DNA from: UBA1433 sp964581565
GTDB lineage: Bacteria > Bacillota > Clostridia > Eubacteriales > UBA1433
Direction: 5' to 3'
DNA length: 64,000 nt
Assembly: GCA_964581565.1 (NCBI GenBank)
Contig: CAZOOZ010000001.1
Coordinates: 310,001-374,000, forward strand
Positions 34,813 to 43,067 of the stretch are shown piece after piece. The first letter of the stretch is position 1; each line of letters starts with the position of its first letter. Both the position numbers and the translations under genes were made by a program. The notes under the pieces are model-generated. The model was given only the letters and a program-made list of their open reading frames with translations, was not told the DNA's origin and did not search any database.

Positions 34813-35829
34813 ATGGAAAAAAGGAGACTTGGAAAAACAGATTTGCAAATCAGCGTAGTAGGGTTTGGAGGAATACCCATTCAACGTTATGATAACGATA
34901 CAGCTTATGAAACACTTGCGGCATGCAAGGAATATGGCATTAATTTTATAGATTCTGCACGTGCATATGGTGTAAGTGAAGAATATATCGGCAATAATTT
35001 AAAAAAACTGGGAAGAGAAACATTTTATCTTGCGTCAAAATCACTTAACAGAACAAAAGACGGATTTTATAATGATATTTTAACAAGTCTTAAAAATTTT
35101 AAAACGGATGTGATCGATCTGTATCAGATCCATAATGTAGGAAAAGAAGAAGATTTTTCAAAAATCTTTTCCGAAGACGGGGCTTATGAAGGAGCACTGA
35201 AAGCGCAAAAAGAGGGGAAAATAAGATTTATTGGCATTACTTCCCACATTAAGGAAATGGCTGAAAAATTGATCAATACAGAAAAGTTTGCAACGCTGCA
35301 ATTTCCTTTTAATATTGTAGAAAATCAAGGGCTGGAACTTTTTAAACGCTCTGAAGAGCTCGATATGGGAACCATTGCAATGAAGCCGCTCGGCGGAGGT
35401 ATCCTCGGAGAAGTTGCAGACAATGCTATTCAATTTATTGTGCAAAGCAAGGCGGTAACGGTTGCCATACCCGGAATGAACACGCCGCAGCAGGTAGAAC
35501 AAAATGTGCTCGCCGCTAAAGCTGGCCCGCTGACCGAGCAGGATACGGCCCGGATGCAAAAACTTGCAAAAGAAATCGGCAAAGATTTCTGCAGAAGATG
35601 CGGATACTGCCTGCCATGTACTGTGGGCATCGACATACCCGGCGTTATGGTTTTTGAGGGATACATCAAAAGATACGGTCTTTCCGAATGGGCAAAAGGA
35701 AGATATGAAACAAGTGCTGTGAAGGCATCGGAATGTATTGAGTGCAATCAATGTATGAGCCGCTGCCCGTATGGGCTGATGATCCCGCATAGAATCAAAT
35801 GGGTGGATAATTATTTCGCCGGCATGTAA
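34813..35829 (+). CDS. Aldo/keto reductase with C-terminal 4Fe-4S domain
   Basis: 338 residues. Residues 1-250 are an AKR barrel (RRLGKTDLQISVVGFGGIPI, FIDSARAYGVSEEYIG with the catalytic Asp-Tyr pair, DLYQIHNV). Residues about 260-325 carry cysteine motifs CRRCGYCLPC and CIECNQCMSRCPYG, typical of ferredoxin-like 4Fe-4S binding in anaerobes. The substrate is unknown; such enzymes probably couple carbonyl reduction to ferredoxin-type electron transfer. RBS GGAG. Confidence 0.9.
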   Translation: MEKRRLGKTDLQISVVGFGGIPIQRYDNDTAYETLAACKEYGINFIDSARAYGVSEEYIGNNLKKLGRETFYLASKSLNRTKDGFYNDILTSLKNFKTDVIDLYQIHNVGKEEDFSKIFSEDGAYEGALKAQKEGKIRFIGITSHIKEMAEKLINTEKFATLQFPFNIVENQGLELFKRSEELDMGTIAMKPLGGGILGEVADNAIQFIVQSKAVTVAIPGMNTPQQVEQNVLAAKAGPLTEQDTARMQKLAKEIGKDFCRRCGYCLPCTVGIDIPGVMVFEGYIKRYGLSEWAKGRYETSAVKASECIECNQCMSRCPYGLMIPHRIKWVDNYFAGM

Positions 35830-35834
35830 TAATG

Positions 35835-35976
35835 CTTGACAAAAAAACATATTATTGATAATATAAAAAAGCAAATAAAGTAGAAGATGCTGCTTCTCAC
35901 CTCGTATGCTCAAGTGTGCAGGTTAATAAAAATGTTTTTTATCGGACGGCAGCTCTTATGTTGTCCGTTTTTTATT
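35835..35976 (+). ncRNA. infC operon leader with attenuator (L20-leader-like), and its promoter
   Basis: A promoter TTGACA (35836-35841) with a TAATAT-like -10 about 17 bp on precedes a roughly 100-nt untranslated leader. It ends in a terminator hairpin (CGGAC...GTCCG, 35943-35967, then six T) placed just before the infC ribosome binding site. The infC-rpmI-rplT operon is commonly controlled by L20 binding a leader RNA; identity with that Rfam family is inferred from position and the embedded terminator, not proven. Confidence 0.7.
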
Positions 35977-35986
35977 TTGGAGGTGT

Positions 35987-36526
35987 ATGATAATTAAAGA
36001 ATTTCAAATTAATGAAGAAATCAGAGATCCACAAGTTAGACTTATTGATGATGCAGGCGTAGCATTAGGCATTGTTCCGATCGATAAAGCCCAGGAAATT
36101 GCTGAAAATAAAAATTTAGATTTGGTAAAAATATCACCGACTGCAAATCCGCCGGTTTGCAAGATACTCGATTACGGCAAATTTAAATATGAGCAAATGA
36201 AAAAAGAAAAAGAATCTAAGAAAAATCAGCAAATCGTGAACATTAAAGAAATAAGAATGTCACTGAGAGTAGAAGAACATGACCTGAATATAAAAGCAAA
36301 AAACAGCCGAAAGTTTTTGGAAGACGGCGATAAAGTAAAAGTATCGGTCAGATTCAAGGGACGCGAAATTGCGTATTCCAGCAGGGGGATCGAGCTGCTC
36401 AAGCGTTTTGCCGAAAAAGTCAGTGATGTGGGGCAAATTGAAAGGGAACCGAAAACAGAAGGCAGAAACGCCGTTATGTTCTTAAAACCATATACCGATA
36501 AAGATAAAAAACAACATAACAAATAA
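35987..36526 (+). CDS. infC: Translation initiation factor IF-3
   Basis: 179 residues with the N-terminal domain (EFQINEEIRDPQVRLIDDAG, ALGIVPIDKAQEIA) and C-terminal domain (VNIKEIRMSLRVEEHDL, KVSVRFKGRE). It keeps the initiator tRNA and start codon under proofreading on the 30S subunit. GGAGG at 35979-35983 is only three bases from the ATG at 35987; the in-frame ATT two codons later (35993) is at nine bases, the unusual start codon class known for infC in other bacteria. The exact start is therefore open. Confidence 0.95.
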   Translation: MIIKEFQINEEIRDPQVRLIDDAGVALGIVPIDKAQEIAENKNLDLVKISPTANPPVCKILDYGKFKYEQMKKEKESKKNQQIVNIKEIRMSLRVEEHDLNIKAKNSRKFLEDGDKVKVSVRFKGREIAYSSRGIELLKRFAEKVSDVGQIEREPKTEGRNAVMFLKPYTDKDKKQHNK

Positions 36527-36578
36527 AAGCATATAAATGGCTAAAGCAGCAGAAATATATCAACAGGAGGGTATTAAC

Positions 36579-36773
36579 ATGCCAAAAATGAAAACACACA
36601 GCGGAGCGAAGAAAAGATTCACGCTTACAAAATCCGGGAAAATAAAAAGAGGACAGGCATTTAAGAGCCATATTCTTACAAAGAAATCTCCGAAACGCAA
36701 AAGAAATTTAAGAGGCGGCACATATGTAAACGTCGCGGATTCTAAAAATGTGAAGGAAATGCTTCAAAGCTAA
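36579..36773 (+). CDS. rpmI: 50S ribosomal protein L35
   Basis: 64 basic residues (MPKMKTHSGAKKRFTLTKSG, KSPKRKRNLR), the full L35 length. Start at 36579 is fixed by AGGAGG; upstream codons in frame belong to the spacer. Second gene of the infC operon. Confidence 0.96.
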   Translation: MPKMKTHSGAKKRFTLTKSGKIKRGQAFKSHILTKKSPKRKRNLRGGTYVNVADSKNVKEMLQS

Positions 36774-36789
36774 GTAGGAGGAAAATAAA

Positions 36790-37143
36790 ATGGCAAGAGT
36801 AAAAAAAGGTATCAATGCAAAGAAAAAGCATAAAAAAGTATTAAACCTCGCAAAAGGTTATTACGGCGGAAGAAGCAAAACATTCAGAATGGCAAATGAA
36901 GCCGTCATACGAGCACTGAGAGATTCATACAGGGGCAGAAGAGAAAAGAAAAGAAATTACCGCAAACTTTGGATCAGCAGAATCAATGCGGCAGCAAGAC
37001 TCAATGATATCAGTTACAGCAAATTTATCTGCGGGCTTAAAAATGCCGGAATAGAAGTAGATAGAAAAATCCTTGCAGATATTGCAATGAATGACAATCA
37101 GGCATTTGCAAAATTGACCGAGATAGCAAAATCTAATATATAA
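36790..37143 (+). CDS. rplT: 50S ribosomal protein L20
   Basis: 117 residues beginning MARVKKGINAKKKHKKVL, with the L20 signature KGYYGGRSKTFRMANEAV and YRGRREKKRNYRKLWISRIN. AGGAGG upstream. It assembles early 23S rRNA and in related bacteria also represses its own operon through the leader. Followed by a terminator. Confidence 0.97.
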   Translation: MARVKKGINAKKKHKKVLNLAKGYYGGRSKTFRMANEAVIRALRDSYRGRREKKRNYRKLWISRINAAARLNDISYSKFICGLKNAGIEVDRKILADIAMNDNQAFAKLTEIAKSNI

Positions 37144-37161
37144 ATGATCAGTAAACAATAA

Positions 37162-37193
37162 GAATACGGTACAAAAAACTGCCGTATTTTTTT
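37162..37193 (+). terminator. Terminator of infC-rpmI-rplT
   Basis: Stem AATACGGTA / TGCCGTATT with an eight-base loop and a seven-T tail. Confidence 0.9.
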
Positions 37194-37234
37194 ATTCTTT
37201 TGATATTTGAATAGTTGTATCTTTTTTGTAAATA

Positions 37235-37250
37235 GTTCTTTATAAAGAAC
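37235..37250. promoter_or_regulatory. 16-bp perfect palindrome upstream of the glycosidase gene
   Basis: GTTCTTTATAAAGAAC, about 70 nt before the start codon of the GH36-like gene and next to an AT-rich promoter-like stretch. A candidate operator for a dimeric repressor; no regulator gene is adjacent. Confidence 0.45.
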
Positions 37251-37321
37251 AAAAAATAATATATAATCATTCATTAGAAAATATTACCTAAAGGATATTG
37301 ACCTTATAGAGGGAGATGCAA

Positions 37322-39667
37322 ATGAATATATTTGTTTTAAAATATAAACGCTCAGGCATAAGGCAGACGGTTGAAATACAAACACTTGAGAAATATGAAG
37401 ATAAAAATATAACCGTTGAATTTTCGTCCCTGAATACCAAATACGGCAGCCGTATTATGGTTATTCTAAAACCGAAAATGCCGATTGTTATTGACGAATG
37501 CAATTTTACTTTCGATATGGCATATGAATATAAAACAATAACGACAAACGGATATCAATCAAGCACTGAATCAAATGAAAGTGATTTCAAAACAAGGCTC
37601 AAACAACTTAATGTTTTTGCAAAGATATTTTCTCTGTCAAATATGGGGGATTATAAGCTTGAAAATAATTTTAGCGACAAAGGAATTTTATCCCATACCT
37701 ATATTCATTTTACAAGAGAGGATAATAAACAAATAAGATTTTACGGCTCCGTAAACGAAGAAATTGCTTATACCATTTTTAACTTGGACAAAGTCAAAAA
37801 CTCCATGTGTATTTTCTCTGATTGCAGACACAGGATGGTCGATGAAAATTTTACGTTAATGGATTTTATTATTGCCGAGGGCTCTCCATATGATGTCTAT
37901 GATCATTACATGAATTTTTTTGCGGAAAAAAATCATGATCGTACCTTAAATCATATCTGGATGAGTCCGTACAGCATTAAGCATAATGAAAAGCCTATGG
38001 ATGAAGCTCAGCTTGAGAAGAATATAAATCAAATTAAAGTAAAAGAGATTCCACTCGATACTATTTTACTAAATGAAACCTATTTGAATAAAATAGGAGA
38101 TTATTTTGATATTGATACAAAGCGTTTTCCGAATGGTATGAGGGGGCTTGCAGATATTATAAAAGATAACGGATATAAAGCCGGAATTTGGATCTCGCCG
38201 TTTATTGCCGAAAAGAAATCTAAATTATATAAAGATCATCCCGATTGGTTTTTACAGAGAACTTTTCACTTGAAAGTGGTGGGAGGTTATAATCCAAGTT
38301 GGAGCAGCAAATTCTATGTTTTGGATATTTATAACGAGGAGGCCTACCATTATATTACCGATTTGTTTAAAACTGTATTTTATGAGTGGGGTTTTGAGGT
38401 TGTTTATATTGATTTAATTTATGCCGCTGCGATTGAGGCTCGTATCGATAAGACGCGTGCGGAAATCATGAAGGATGTTTCCGGCTTTATCAATAAAGCG
38501 TGCAAAGGCAAAGTTGTAATAGCGTCTTCGGTGCCTATCGGGAGCGCTTTCGGTGAATACGGATATTGTAAAATAAGTGTGGATAATGCGCCTTTCTGGG
38601 AAGATATCATTCTTAAAAATTTTGGTTTTAAAGAGAGGGTATCAACGGAAAATGCGCTAAACACAACAATTGCAAGACGATATTTGAATAAAAATATGTT
38701 TCACAGCGTTTCTACTTCACTGTTTATAGGAAATGAAGATACAAAGCTGACTTTGCTTGAGAAGCATACATTGCTTGTGTTAAACAGCCTGTTGTCTTCT
38801 TTAACCATCGTATCCGATCAAATTGAATCGTATGACGATATTGAACTTGCTTTGTTGAAGACGATATTCCCGAGCCCTGATATTAAAAAAATTCATCATG
38901 ATGAAAAAGATAATATTCATACGTTTGAATTTGTTGATAAAGGAACGCGCTATCTGGTCGTATCAAATTTTAATAAAACAGATAAAGAATATATTATGCC
39001 GAAGGGAATTTATTGTGGGAAATATGGTGCGTTGCTGCCCAGCAATTGCGCACTGAGCTTAAAAGCGCATCAAACTCAGGTGCTTACCAAAATTGATTTA
39101 AAAAAACAAATACAGGCCATTTATTCGGATGCGCATATTTTGCCTCTCTATGAAATAAAGAATATCAATTATGACGGTTATGAAAGTGAACATAAGTTAT
39201 CAATTACTTTTAAAACGACAAGCAAATCGACGAGCACGATTTATTTTCTTGCGTCAAAAGATAGCCTGTCCGTAAACGGACAAGTATGCAGACTAATTCA
39301 AAATTATGGAGAACGATATATTTTTGCCTATGAAACAGACAGCTTTGAGCAAGATATAGATGAGTTTAAAATAGAAGTTAAATGCGAAGAACCTGAAGGC
39401 AAACAAGAGAAATCATCGCTGCAAAGTATTGATAAACCTAAAAAAATAAATGAAGCAAAAAAAGAAGAAATCGTTTTTGAAAAAATTGAAAGCTTGCAGA
39501 CTATAGAAAAAACAAAATCAGACAAAACTTTAAATAAAATAATAAAAATATCAGAGACTCCTGCGTTTAAAAAGAAAAAAAAGAAATTAGACAACACATC
39601 AGAGATTTTCCACGATGCCATGAAAGAAGCGCAGGAAATAGAAGATATAGAGGAGATTGATTTCTAG
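37322..39667 (+). CDS. GH36-like (alpha-galactosidase superfamily) glycoside hydrolase with charged C-terminal tail
   Basis: 781 residues from the second ATG, which is spaced correctly from GAGGGAG. The barrel resembles GH36/melibiase enzymes: FPNGMRGLADIIKDNGYKAG, WISPFIAEKKSKLYKDHPDW, then VVYIDLIYAAA with D364 in the nucleophile position; the usual KWD/KLD motif is not kept. An N-terminal beta domain precedes it (residues 1-200) and a C-terminal beta domain follows (about 520-690). The last 90 residues are rich in K and E, ending in an acidic stretch. No signal peptide, so cytoplasmic. Substrate unknown; two bases separate it from the next gene. Confidence 0.72.
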   Translation: MNIFVLKYKRSGIRQTVEIQTLEKYEDKNITVEFSSLNTKYGSRIMVILKPKMPIVIDECNFTFDMAYEYKTITTNGYQSSTESNESDFKTRLKQLNVFAKIFSLSNMGDYKLENNFSDKGILSHTYIHFTREDNKQIRFYGSVNEEIAYTIFNLDKVKNSMCIFSDCRHRMVDENFTLMDFIIAEGSPYDVYDHYMNFFAEKNHDRTLNHIWMSPYSIKHNEKPMDEAQLEKNINQIKVKEIPLDTILLNETYLNKIGDYFDIDTKRFPNGMRGLADIIKDNGYKAGIWISPFIAEKKSKLYKDHPDWFLQRTFHLKVVGGYNPSWSSKFYVLDIYNEEAYHYITDLFKTVFYEWGFEVVYIDLIYAAAIEARIDKTRAEIMKDVSGFINKACKGKVVIASSVPIGSAFGEYGYCKISVDNAPFWEDIILKNFGFKERVSTENALNTTIARRYLNKNMFHSVSTSLFIGNEDTKLTLLEKHTLLVLNSLLSSLTIVSDQIESYDDIELALLKTIFPSPDIKKIHHDEKDNIHTFEFVDKGTRYLVVSNFNKTDKEYIMPKGIYCGKYGALLPSNCALSLKAHQTQVLTKIDLKKQIQAIYSDAHILPLYEIKNINYDGYESEHKLSITFKTTSKSTSTIYFLASKDSLSVNGQVCRLIQNYGERYIFAYETDSFEQDIDEFKIEVKCEEPEGKQEKSSLQSIDKPKKINEAKKEEIVFEKIESLQTIEKTKSDKTLNKIIKISETPAFKKKKKKLDNTSEIFHDAMKEAQEIEDIEEIDF

Positions 39668-39669
39668 AA

Positions 39670-39906
39670 GTGTATAACCATGCTTTTTTTCAAAATAAAG
39701 ACTGTGAATTTTTTCCGTGTCATGACAATATAGAAAAAGAAGACTTTAACTGTATATTTTGCTATTGTCCGCTTTACTGCTTTGAAGATTGTGGCGGCGA
39801 ATATAATCTCATTAATAATAAAATAAAAGATTGCTCAAATTGCTCCTTGCCGCACCATAAAAAAAATTATAAACAAATTGTTAAAATTTTAAAAGAGCGT
39901 TATTGA
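39670..39906 (+). CDS. Cysteine-rich small domain protein
   Basis: 78 residues from a GTG start, two bases after the glycosidase stop. It carries ten cysteines in the order of the cysteine-rich small domain family (FFQNKDCEFFPCH, FNCIFCYCPLYC, DCGG, KDCSNCSLPH), expected to bind metal. The family occurs in anaerobes, in places next to cobalamin genes; its role is unknown. Coupling to the glycosidase may be only translational convenience. The ribosome binding site is weak, which fits coupled translation. Confidence 0.75.
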   Translation: MYNHAFFQNKDCEFFPCHDNIEKEDFNCIFCYCPLYCFEDCGGEYNLINNKIKDCSNCSLPHHKKNYKQIVKILKERY

Positions 39907-39931
39907 CATTAAATAAAACATCATGTATACT
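39903..39931 (+). promoter_or_regulatory. Promoter of the tRNA cluster
   Basis: TTGACA (39903-39908), 17-bp spacer, TATACT (39926-39931), with tRNA-Val starting 22 nt downstream of the -10. The -35 overlaps the stop codon of the preceding gene. Confidence 0.8.
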
Positions 39932-39952
39932 TACTAATGCACTTTGAAATTA

Positions 39953-40028
39953 GGGCGCATAGCTCAGCTGGGAGAGCACCTGCCTTACAAGCAGGGGGTC
40001 ATAGGTTCGAGCCCTATTGCGCCCACCA
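39953..40028 (+). tRNA. tRNA-Val (UAC)
   Basis: 76 nt cloverleaf with acceptor GGGCGCA/TGCGCCC, anticodon loop CTTACAA (anticodon TAC), T-loop GGTTCGAGCC and encoded CCA. First of six tRNAs in one transcription unit. Confidence 0.97.
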
Positions 40029-40050
40029 TAAGTCATATTATTTATGAGCA

Positions 40051-40127
40051 GGTCCGGTAGTTCAGTTGGTTAGAATGCCAGCCTGTCACGCTGGAGGTCG
40101 AGGGTTCGAGCCCCTTCCGGATCGCCA
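40051..40127 (+). tRNA. tRNA-Asp (GUC)
   Basis: 77 nt, acceptor GGTCCGG/CCGGATC with G73 and encoded CCA; anticodon loop CTGTCAC (anticodon GTC). Confidence 0.97.
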
Positions 40128-40155
40128 AGTGATAATAATAGTTTTTATATAAATT

Positions 40156-40231
40156 GCCCAGATAGCTCAGATGGTAGAGCAGAGGACTGAAAATCCTCGT
40201 GTCGGTGGTTCGATTCCGCCTCTGGGCACCA
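40156..40231 (+). tRNA. tRNA-Phe (GAA)
   Basis: 76 nt, acceptor GCCCAGA/TCTGGGC, anticodon loop CTGAAAA (anticodon GAA), encoded CCA. Confidence 0.97.
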
Positions 40232-40234
40232 TTT

Positions 40235-40309
40235 GCGAAAGTGGCTCAGTGGTAGAGCATCGCCTTGCCAAGGCGAGGGTCGCGAGTTCGAATCTCGTCT
40301 TTCGCTCCA
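40235..40309 (+). tRNA. tRNA-Gly (GCC)
   Basis: 75 nt, acceptor GCGAAAG/CTTTCGC, anticodon loop TTGCCAA (anticodon GCC), encoded CCA; three bases after tRNA-Phe. Confidence 0.97.
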
Positions 40310-40312
40310 TAT

Positions 40313-40386
40313 GGCGGCATAGCCAAGTGGTAAGGCAAAGGTCTGCAACACCTCTATCCCCAGTTCAAATCTGGGTGCCGCCTCCA
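40313..40386 (+). tRNA. tRNA-Cys (GCA)
   Basis: 74 nt, acceptor GGCGGCA/TGCCGCC with the discriminator U typical of tRNA-Cys, anticodon loop CTGCAAC (anticodon GCA), encoded CCA. Confidence 0.97.
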
Positions 40387-40393
40387 CAACACT

Positions 40394-40480
40394 GCCGGAG
40401 TGGCGGAATTGGCAGACGCTCAGGACTTAAAATCCTGTGGGAGCATTCTCGTGCGGGTTCGAGTCCCGCCTCCGGCACCA
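40394..40480 (+). tRNA. tRNA-Leu (UAA)
   Basis: 87 nt class II tRNA with a long variable arm (TGGGAGCATTCTCGTG), acceptor GCCGGAG/CTCCGGC, anticodon loop CTTAAAA (anticodon TAA), encoded CCA. Confidence 0.97.
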
Positions 40481-40503
40481 ATTAGTTTATGAATTTGATT
40501 GTA

Positions 40504-40534
40504 AAAAAACCTCGTGTATAAAGCGAGGTTTTTT
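40504..40534. terminator. Bidirectional terminator between tRNA cluster and ABC importer
   Basis: Stem AAAAAACCTCG / CGAGGTTTTTT with a nine-base loop; A and T runs on both sides serve both converging units. Confidence 0.92.
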
Positions 40535-40558
40535 CTTTTAAGATAGTCAAATGTTTAT

Positions 40559-41512
40559 TTAATAAACTAAATCTTCGATATCGACTCTGTGTTCTATCAT
40601 TTTATTATCATATAGGAATTGCTCGGTCATTTTCATGCTTTCGATATCTCTGGCGGTGATTTCCATATCAAAATCATACATGGGATACATTTCTTTAACG
40701 GCTTCCGCGCTTAATTCCGTTTCATCTGCAGTAAGCTGGATGATTTCATCATAGTTGTTTTCTATATATTCTAATGTTGTTTTTTGTGCGTTTAAGAAAG
40801 CTTCGACAAGATCTTGATGTTCGTCATAAAAGCTTTGAGCAGTAGCAACAACGATAGTGGCATCAACAAGCCCAGTTCCTGTTGTTACAACTTTGCTTCC
40901 GCTTTGTTTTGCGTTGTAAGCCGTGGGGCCGGCAAGCAATGCGCAATCTACTTCTTTGGATTCGAGAGCCGCTTGTGAAGAAGGGATATCCATAGATATA
41001 AAGTCGACATCGTCTTGTGTCAGATCAGCTGTTGCAAGATAGGCAACCAGCAATTCATGCAGGATAGTTCCCTTAGGACCTGCTATTTTTTTGCCGTCTA
41101 AATCTGCTGCTGTTTTTATATCATCGTTGTTCGTAAACAGCATAAAGGCTTCGGGCGAGCGGCTGTACATGCTTATAATTTTAATATCGGCGCCATTAGA
41201 AGCCGCTAAAATAACAGATGTAGCACCGACTGCATTTAGAAACTGTATATCTCCTGAAGCAAGCGCTTGCGTTTGCTCGGGACCTGTCGTTAAATTAGAA
41301 TACTCTATCGGCAAATTATATTCCTCAAATGCCTGCGCGAAGAATCCCTTTTCTTTTTCAACGATCGAAGGCACATTTAAGGGCGCCTTTACATAGGTTA
41401 GCGTAATTTTGCTTACAGGGTTTGCTTGTGATTGGTTTTGTGATGCCGCACAGCTCGTTAAAGTCATTACAAGCAATAAGACTGCAAAGATAATTGATAG
41501 TATTTTTTTCAT
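40559..41512 (-). CDS. NitT/TauT-type ABC transporter substrate-binding lipoprotein
   Basis: 317 residues from the ATG at 41512 with GGAGGAG upstream. A lipoprotein signal peptide (MKKILSIIFAVLLLVMTLTSC, cysteine 21) is followed by an NMT1/SsuA-like binding protein (PLNVPSIVEKEKGFFAQAF, ALASGDIQFLNAVG, LDGKKIAGPKGTILHELL). It captures a small solute outside the membrane for the ATPase and permease encoded just upstream. Family members bind sulfonates, nitrate, thiamine precursors or similar; the ligand is not evident here. Last gene of the operon. Confidence 0.9.
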   Translation of the reverse strand: MKKILSIIFAVLLLVMTLTSCAASQNQSQANPVSKITLTYVKAPLNVPSIVEKEKGFFAQAFEEYNLPIEYSNLTTGPEQTQALASGDIQFLNAVGATSVILAASNGADIKIISMYSRSPEAFMLFTNNDDIKTAADLDGKKIAGPKGTILHELLVAYLATADLTQDDVDFISMDIPSSQAALESKEVDCALLAGPTAYNAKQSGSKVVTTGTGLVDATIVVATAQSFYDEHQDLVEAFLNAQKTTLEYIENNYDEIIQLTADETELSAEAVKEMYPMYDFDMEITARDIESMKMTEQFLYDNKMIEHRVDIEDLVY

Positions 41513-41590
41513 AATCTCCTCCAAAAATTTTATTTATAATATTTCCAAAAAGAAATGAATGGAAAATATAGTTGCATAAATATAAGTGAA

Positions 41591-42298
41591 TTAATTAAAA
41601 TTTTTTAAAATATCTTTTTTAATAACTGTGAACTCAGTTTGTAAAATATCCCTCGGATAAGAAAAAGAACATAGATCATAAGTTTTTTCATTAATGCCGT
41701 CTTTTAATATCACAATATTCTGTCCGATAAGAAGTGCTTCGTCGATATTATGTGTTACAAAAACGATAGTTTTTTTATATTTTTTGTAAATTGCAATTAA
41801 TTCTTTTTGCATGGACTGCCTTGTAAAATAATCGAGTGACGCAAACGGTTCGTCCATGAGAATGATGGAAGGATCATATGCCAACACGCGCGCAATGGCT
41901 GTGCGCTGCATCATGCCACCGGATATTTGATCGGGATACGCTTTTTCAAAACCACCAATTCCTACCGCATCAATCAGATTTTGTATGTATTCATTCTTAT
42001 ATGTTCCTTTTTTTAAACCAAAGGTGATGTTATCCCACACTGTCAGCCAGGGCATAAGTCTGGGTTCCTGAAAAACCATGCCAAGGCTGTCCTTTTCGTT
42101 TATTTGAATGAAGCCACTGTCTGCGCTTTCCAGACCTGCCAAAAGCCTGAGAAGAGTTGTTTTTCCACAGCCGCTTTTGCCGACGATAACGGTAATCTGT
42201 TCTTTTTTGATATCTAAATTCAAGCCTTTTAGAACGGAGATATTTTTTTGATTCAATAAATAATTTTTAAATAAGTTTTCAATTTTTATATCAGTCAT
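41591..42298 (-). CDS. NitT/TauT-type ABC transporter ATP-binding protein
   Basis: 235 residues with Walker A VGKSGCGKTTLL, Q-loop MVFQEPRLMPW, signature ISGGMMQRTAIARVLA, Walker B IILMDEPFASLD and H-loop FVTHNIDEAL. It energises the permease encoded immediately upstream, whose stop it overlaps by eight bases. Confidence 0.94.
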   Translation of the reverse strand: MTDIKIENLFKNYLLNQKNISVLKGLNLDIKKEQITVIVGKSGCGKTTLLRLLAGLESADSGFIQINEKDSLGMVFQEPRLMPWLTVWDNITFGLKKGTYKNEYIQNLIDAVGIGGFEKAYPDQISGGMMQRTAIARVLAYDPSIILMDEPFASLDYFTRQSMQKELIAIYKKYKKTIVFVTHNIDEALLIGQNIVILKDGINEKTYDLCSFSYPRDILQTEFTVIKKDILKNFN

Positions 42299-43055
42299 TT
42301 TTTAATTCCTTTGTGTGTAAGAATTTATTCATGAAAGCCATAAGTGCACGATCGCATAGAATGCCGATCAATCCGATAATAATAATGCCGATGATTATTT
42401 TATCGGAACGCGACATTTGCTGAGAATCCAAGATCAGATACCCAAGGCCGCTGGCGGCAGCAATCATTTCTGCGCCTATAATGGCTCTCCAACTATATCC
42501 GAAGCCGATTTGCATACCGACTAAGACATCGGGAAGCGCATAAGGCAGCGTAATCTTAAAAAACTTTTTTATGCTGGAGAATCCTAAAGTATCTCCGACT
42601 TCCAAAAGCTTTGCATCACAATATTGTATTCCTTTTTTGATATTTAAAAACATGGGGAAAAAAGCTGCCAGTACAATGATGATAATTTTGGATTGCTCTC
42701 CTATTCCGAACCATAAAATCAGTAGCGGTATTAAGCTGATGGGAGGAATATGGCGCAAAAATTCAAGAGTGGAATTATAATAAATTTGTTGTTTAGAGGC
42801 CAAACCTGCATAAACACCCAAGACAAAAGACAAAATAAAAGCAAGAATAAATCCCGTGAAGACGCGTTTCATGCTGACAAGTATATGGGTCAACAGCTCA
42901 CCTGATTTTATCATGCTCCAAAATACACTGAGAATTTTTCCGGGGCTCGGCAGGATATAATCGTTCCAAATATTCAATTTGCTGCATGACCACCATAGAA
43001 TAATGATAAAGAGTGGCAAAATAACAGATTTTAAAAACTTATGTTTTCTTTTCAT
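42291..43055 (-). CDS. NitT/TauT-type ABC transporter permease
   Basis: 254 residues from the ATG at 43055 (TGAGGA upstream). SsuC/TauC-like: LPSPGKILSVFWSMIKSGEL near residue 40, six hydrophobic segments, and the cytoplasmic EAA-type loop LLEVGDTLGFSSIKKFFKITLPYALPDVLVG that contacts the ATPase. First gene of the operon, directly behind an unidentified leader with a strong terminator. Confidence 0.93.
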   Translation of the reverse strand: MKRKHKFLKSVILPLFIIILWWSCSKLNIWNDYILPSPGKILSVFWSMIKSGELLTHILVSMKRVFTGFILAFILSFVLGVYAGLASKQQIYYNSTLEFLRHIPPISLIPLLILWFGIGEQSKIIIIVLAAFFPMFLNIKKGIQYCDAKLLEVGDTLGFSSIKKFFKITLPYALPDVLVGMQIGFGYSWRAIIGAEMIAAASGLGYLILDSQQMSRSDKIIIGIIIIGLIGILCDRALMAFMNKFLHTKELKND

Positions 43056-43067
43056 TTGCTGTTCCTC

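Noticed and set aside
40145..40485. Two open frames of 80 to 104 codons across the tRNA cluster, reading like RDSNSRPSPWQGDALPLSH
   Set aside because: They are translations of tRNA genes on either strand, a well-known annotation artefact; the six cloverleaf tRNAs explain the sequence.
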